From positions 1,128,541-1,192,540 of the forward strand of contig NC_053142.1 of the NCBI RefSeq assembly GCF_016808335.1: DNA of 64,000 bases. The letters run 5' to 3'. Positions 63,370-64,000 of this stretch are shown piece after piece. The stretch is from Panicum virgatum (taxonomy: Eukaryota > Streptophyta > Magnoliopsida > Poales > Poaceae). The first letter of the stretch is position 1; the number at the start of each line of letters is the position of its first letter. The notes below the pieces were generated by a model, which was not told the DNA's origin, searched no databases, and saw only the letters and a list, made by a program, of their open reading frames with translations. A program made the translations under genes and the position numbers.

Positions 63370-64000
63370 TACCTGGTTGATCCTGCCAGTAGTCATATGC
63401 TTGTCTCAAAGATTAAGCCATGCATGTGCAAGTATGAACTAATTCGAACTGTGAAACTGCGAATGGCTCATTAAATCAGTTATAGTTTGTTTGATGGTAT
63501 GTGCTACTCGGATAACTGTAGTAATTCGAGAGCTAATACGTGCAACAAACCCTGACTTCCGGGAGGGGCGCATTTGTTAAATAAAAGGCTGACGTGGGCT
63601 CTGCTCGCTGATCAGATGATTCATGATAACTCGACGGATCGCACGGCCCTTGTGCCGGCGACGCATCATTCAAATTTCTGCCCTATCAACTTTCGATGGA
63701 AGGATAGGGGCCTACCATGGTGGTGACGGAGAATTAGGGTTTGATTCCGGAGAGGGAGCCTAAAAAACGGCTACCACATCCAAGGAAGGCGGCAGGCGCA
63801 CAAATTACCCAATCCTGACACGGGGAGGTAGTGACAATAAATAACAATACCGGGCGCGTTAGTGTCTGGTAATTGGAATGAGTACAATCTAAATCCCTTA
63901 ACGAGGATCCATTGGAGGGCAAGTTTGGTGCCAGCAACCACGGTAATTCCAGCTCCAATAGCGTATATTTAAGTTGTTGCAGTTAAAAAGCTCGTAGTTG
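63370..64000 (+). pseudogene. 18S rRNA 5' part (decayed), runs off the window
   Basis: Starts TACCTGGTTGATCCTGCCAG and can be followed to position 631. By eye it differs from the canonical grass 18S at about 20 places and lacks 7 nt (GGTGACGGAG where two GGTGACG-type units are normal, 63720-63731). The 530-loop text reads CCAGCAACCACGGTAA, where CCAGCAGCCGCGGTAA is nearly universal (63932-63947). Most changes are C-to-T or G-to-A. A functional small-subunit RNA is therefore unlikely. Confidence 0.9.

Noticed and set aside
1..64000. Bacterial or organellar origin, or integrated plant DNA virus
   Set aside because: Introns, nuclear rDNA, MITEs and LTR elements show nuclear plant DNA. I found no pararetrovirus or geminivirus coding motifs.

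Overview
The window is plant nuclear DNA, almost certainly from a grass and probably a panicoid. The evidence is a plant-type 45S rDNA repeat with a monocot-style Pol I start motif, nested Ty1/copia Sirevirus and Ty3/gypsy elements, Tourist-like and hAT MITEs, two Mutator-like elements carrying GC-rich cargo (Pack-MULE style), a Helitron remnant, and GC-rich first exons. Nothing is prokaryotic: no operons, ribosome-binding sites or CRISPR.

The window starts and ends in 45S rDNA. Bases 1-672 are a decayed 5' piece of 25S rRNA, cut exactly where a Tekay-type gypsy LTR edge begins. The right end holds the 3' part of another 25S (59697-about 60750), a complete intergenic spacer with tandem repeats and Pol I start motif (about 62184), the 5' ETS, and the first 631 nt of an 18S gene. 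These rRNA sequences carry many C-to-T and G-to-A changes and small deletions, including changes in the normally invariant 530-loop sequence. The array therefore looks silenced and relict.

Between the rDNA ends lie about 59 kb of nested transposons and gene debris. In order: formin FH2 exons (1187-1850); a 3.6-kb Tekay LTR with a scrap of pol (4703-8655, minus); a foldback element; the one near-complete host gene, a two-exon P-type PPR gene resembling PPR2/At3g06430 (10416-12211); LTR remnants; two related F-box gene remnants (16036-16186 and 18108-19514), the second hit by a non-LTR element in its 5' UTR and a MITE in its coding region; and same-strand fragments of an aldo-keto reductase, clathrin heavy chain and SINA-like ligase (21891-24676).

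Then come an hAT MITE with an 8-bp TSD, two MULEs (25814-27544 and 27697-29210, the second with a perfect 9-bp TSD), and a Tat-like LTR whose adjoining ORF runs antisense to it (29335-33500).

From 33.5 to 53.4 kb is a Sirevirus-rich nest. Its youngest member is a complete 13-kb element (40413-53429) with two LTRs about 98.8% identical, a 5-bp TSD (ACCTC), PBS, gag, pol (one frameshift), a third ORF (one nonsense codon) and a polypurine tract. It sits inside an older Tekay LTR. The last part (53.4-59.7 kb) holds a MITE, a copia RNase H remnant, an 830-bp direct duplication, a motif array like CACTA subterminal repeats, a stray ETS fragment and a Helitron Rep-domain remnant fused to 25S.

The PPR gene is the only plausible working host gene; the young Sirevirus is the best candidate for recent activity. 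All assignments come from reading translations and motifs by eye; no database search was run.
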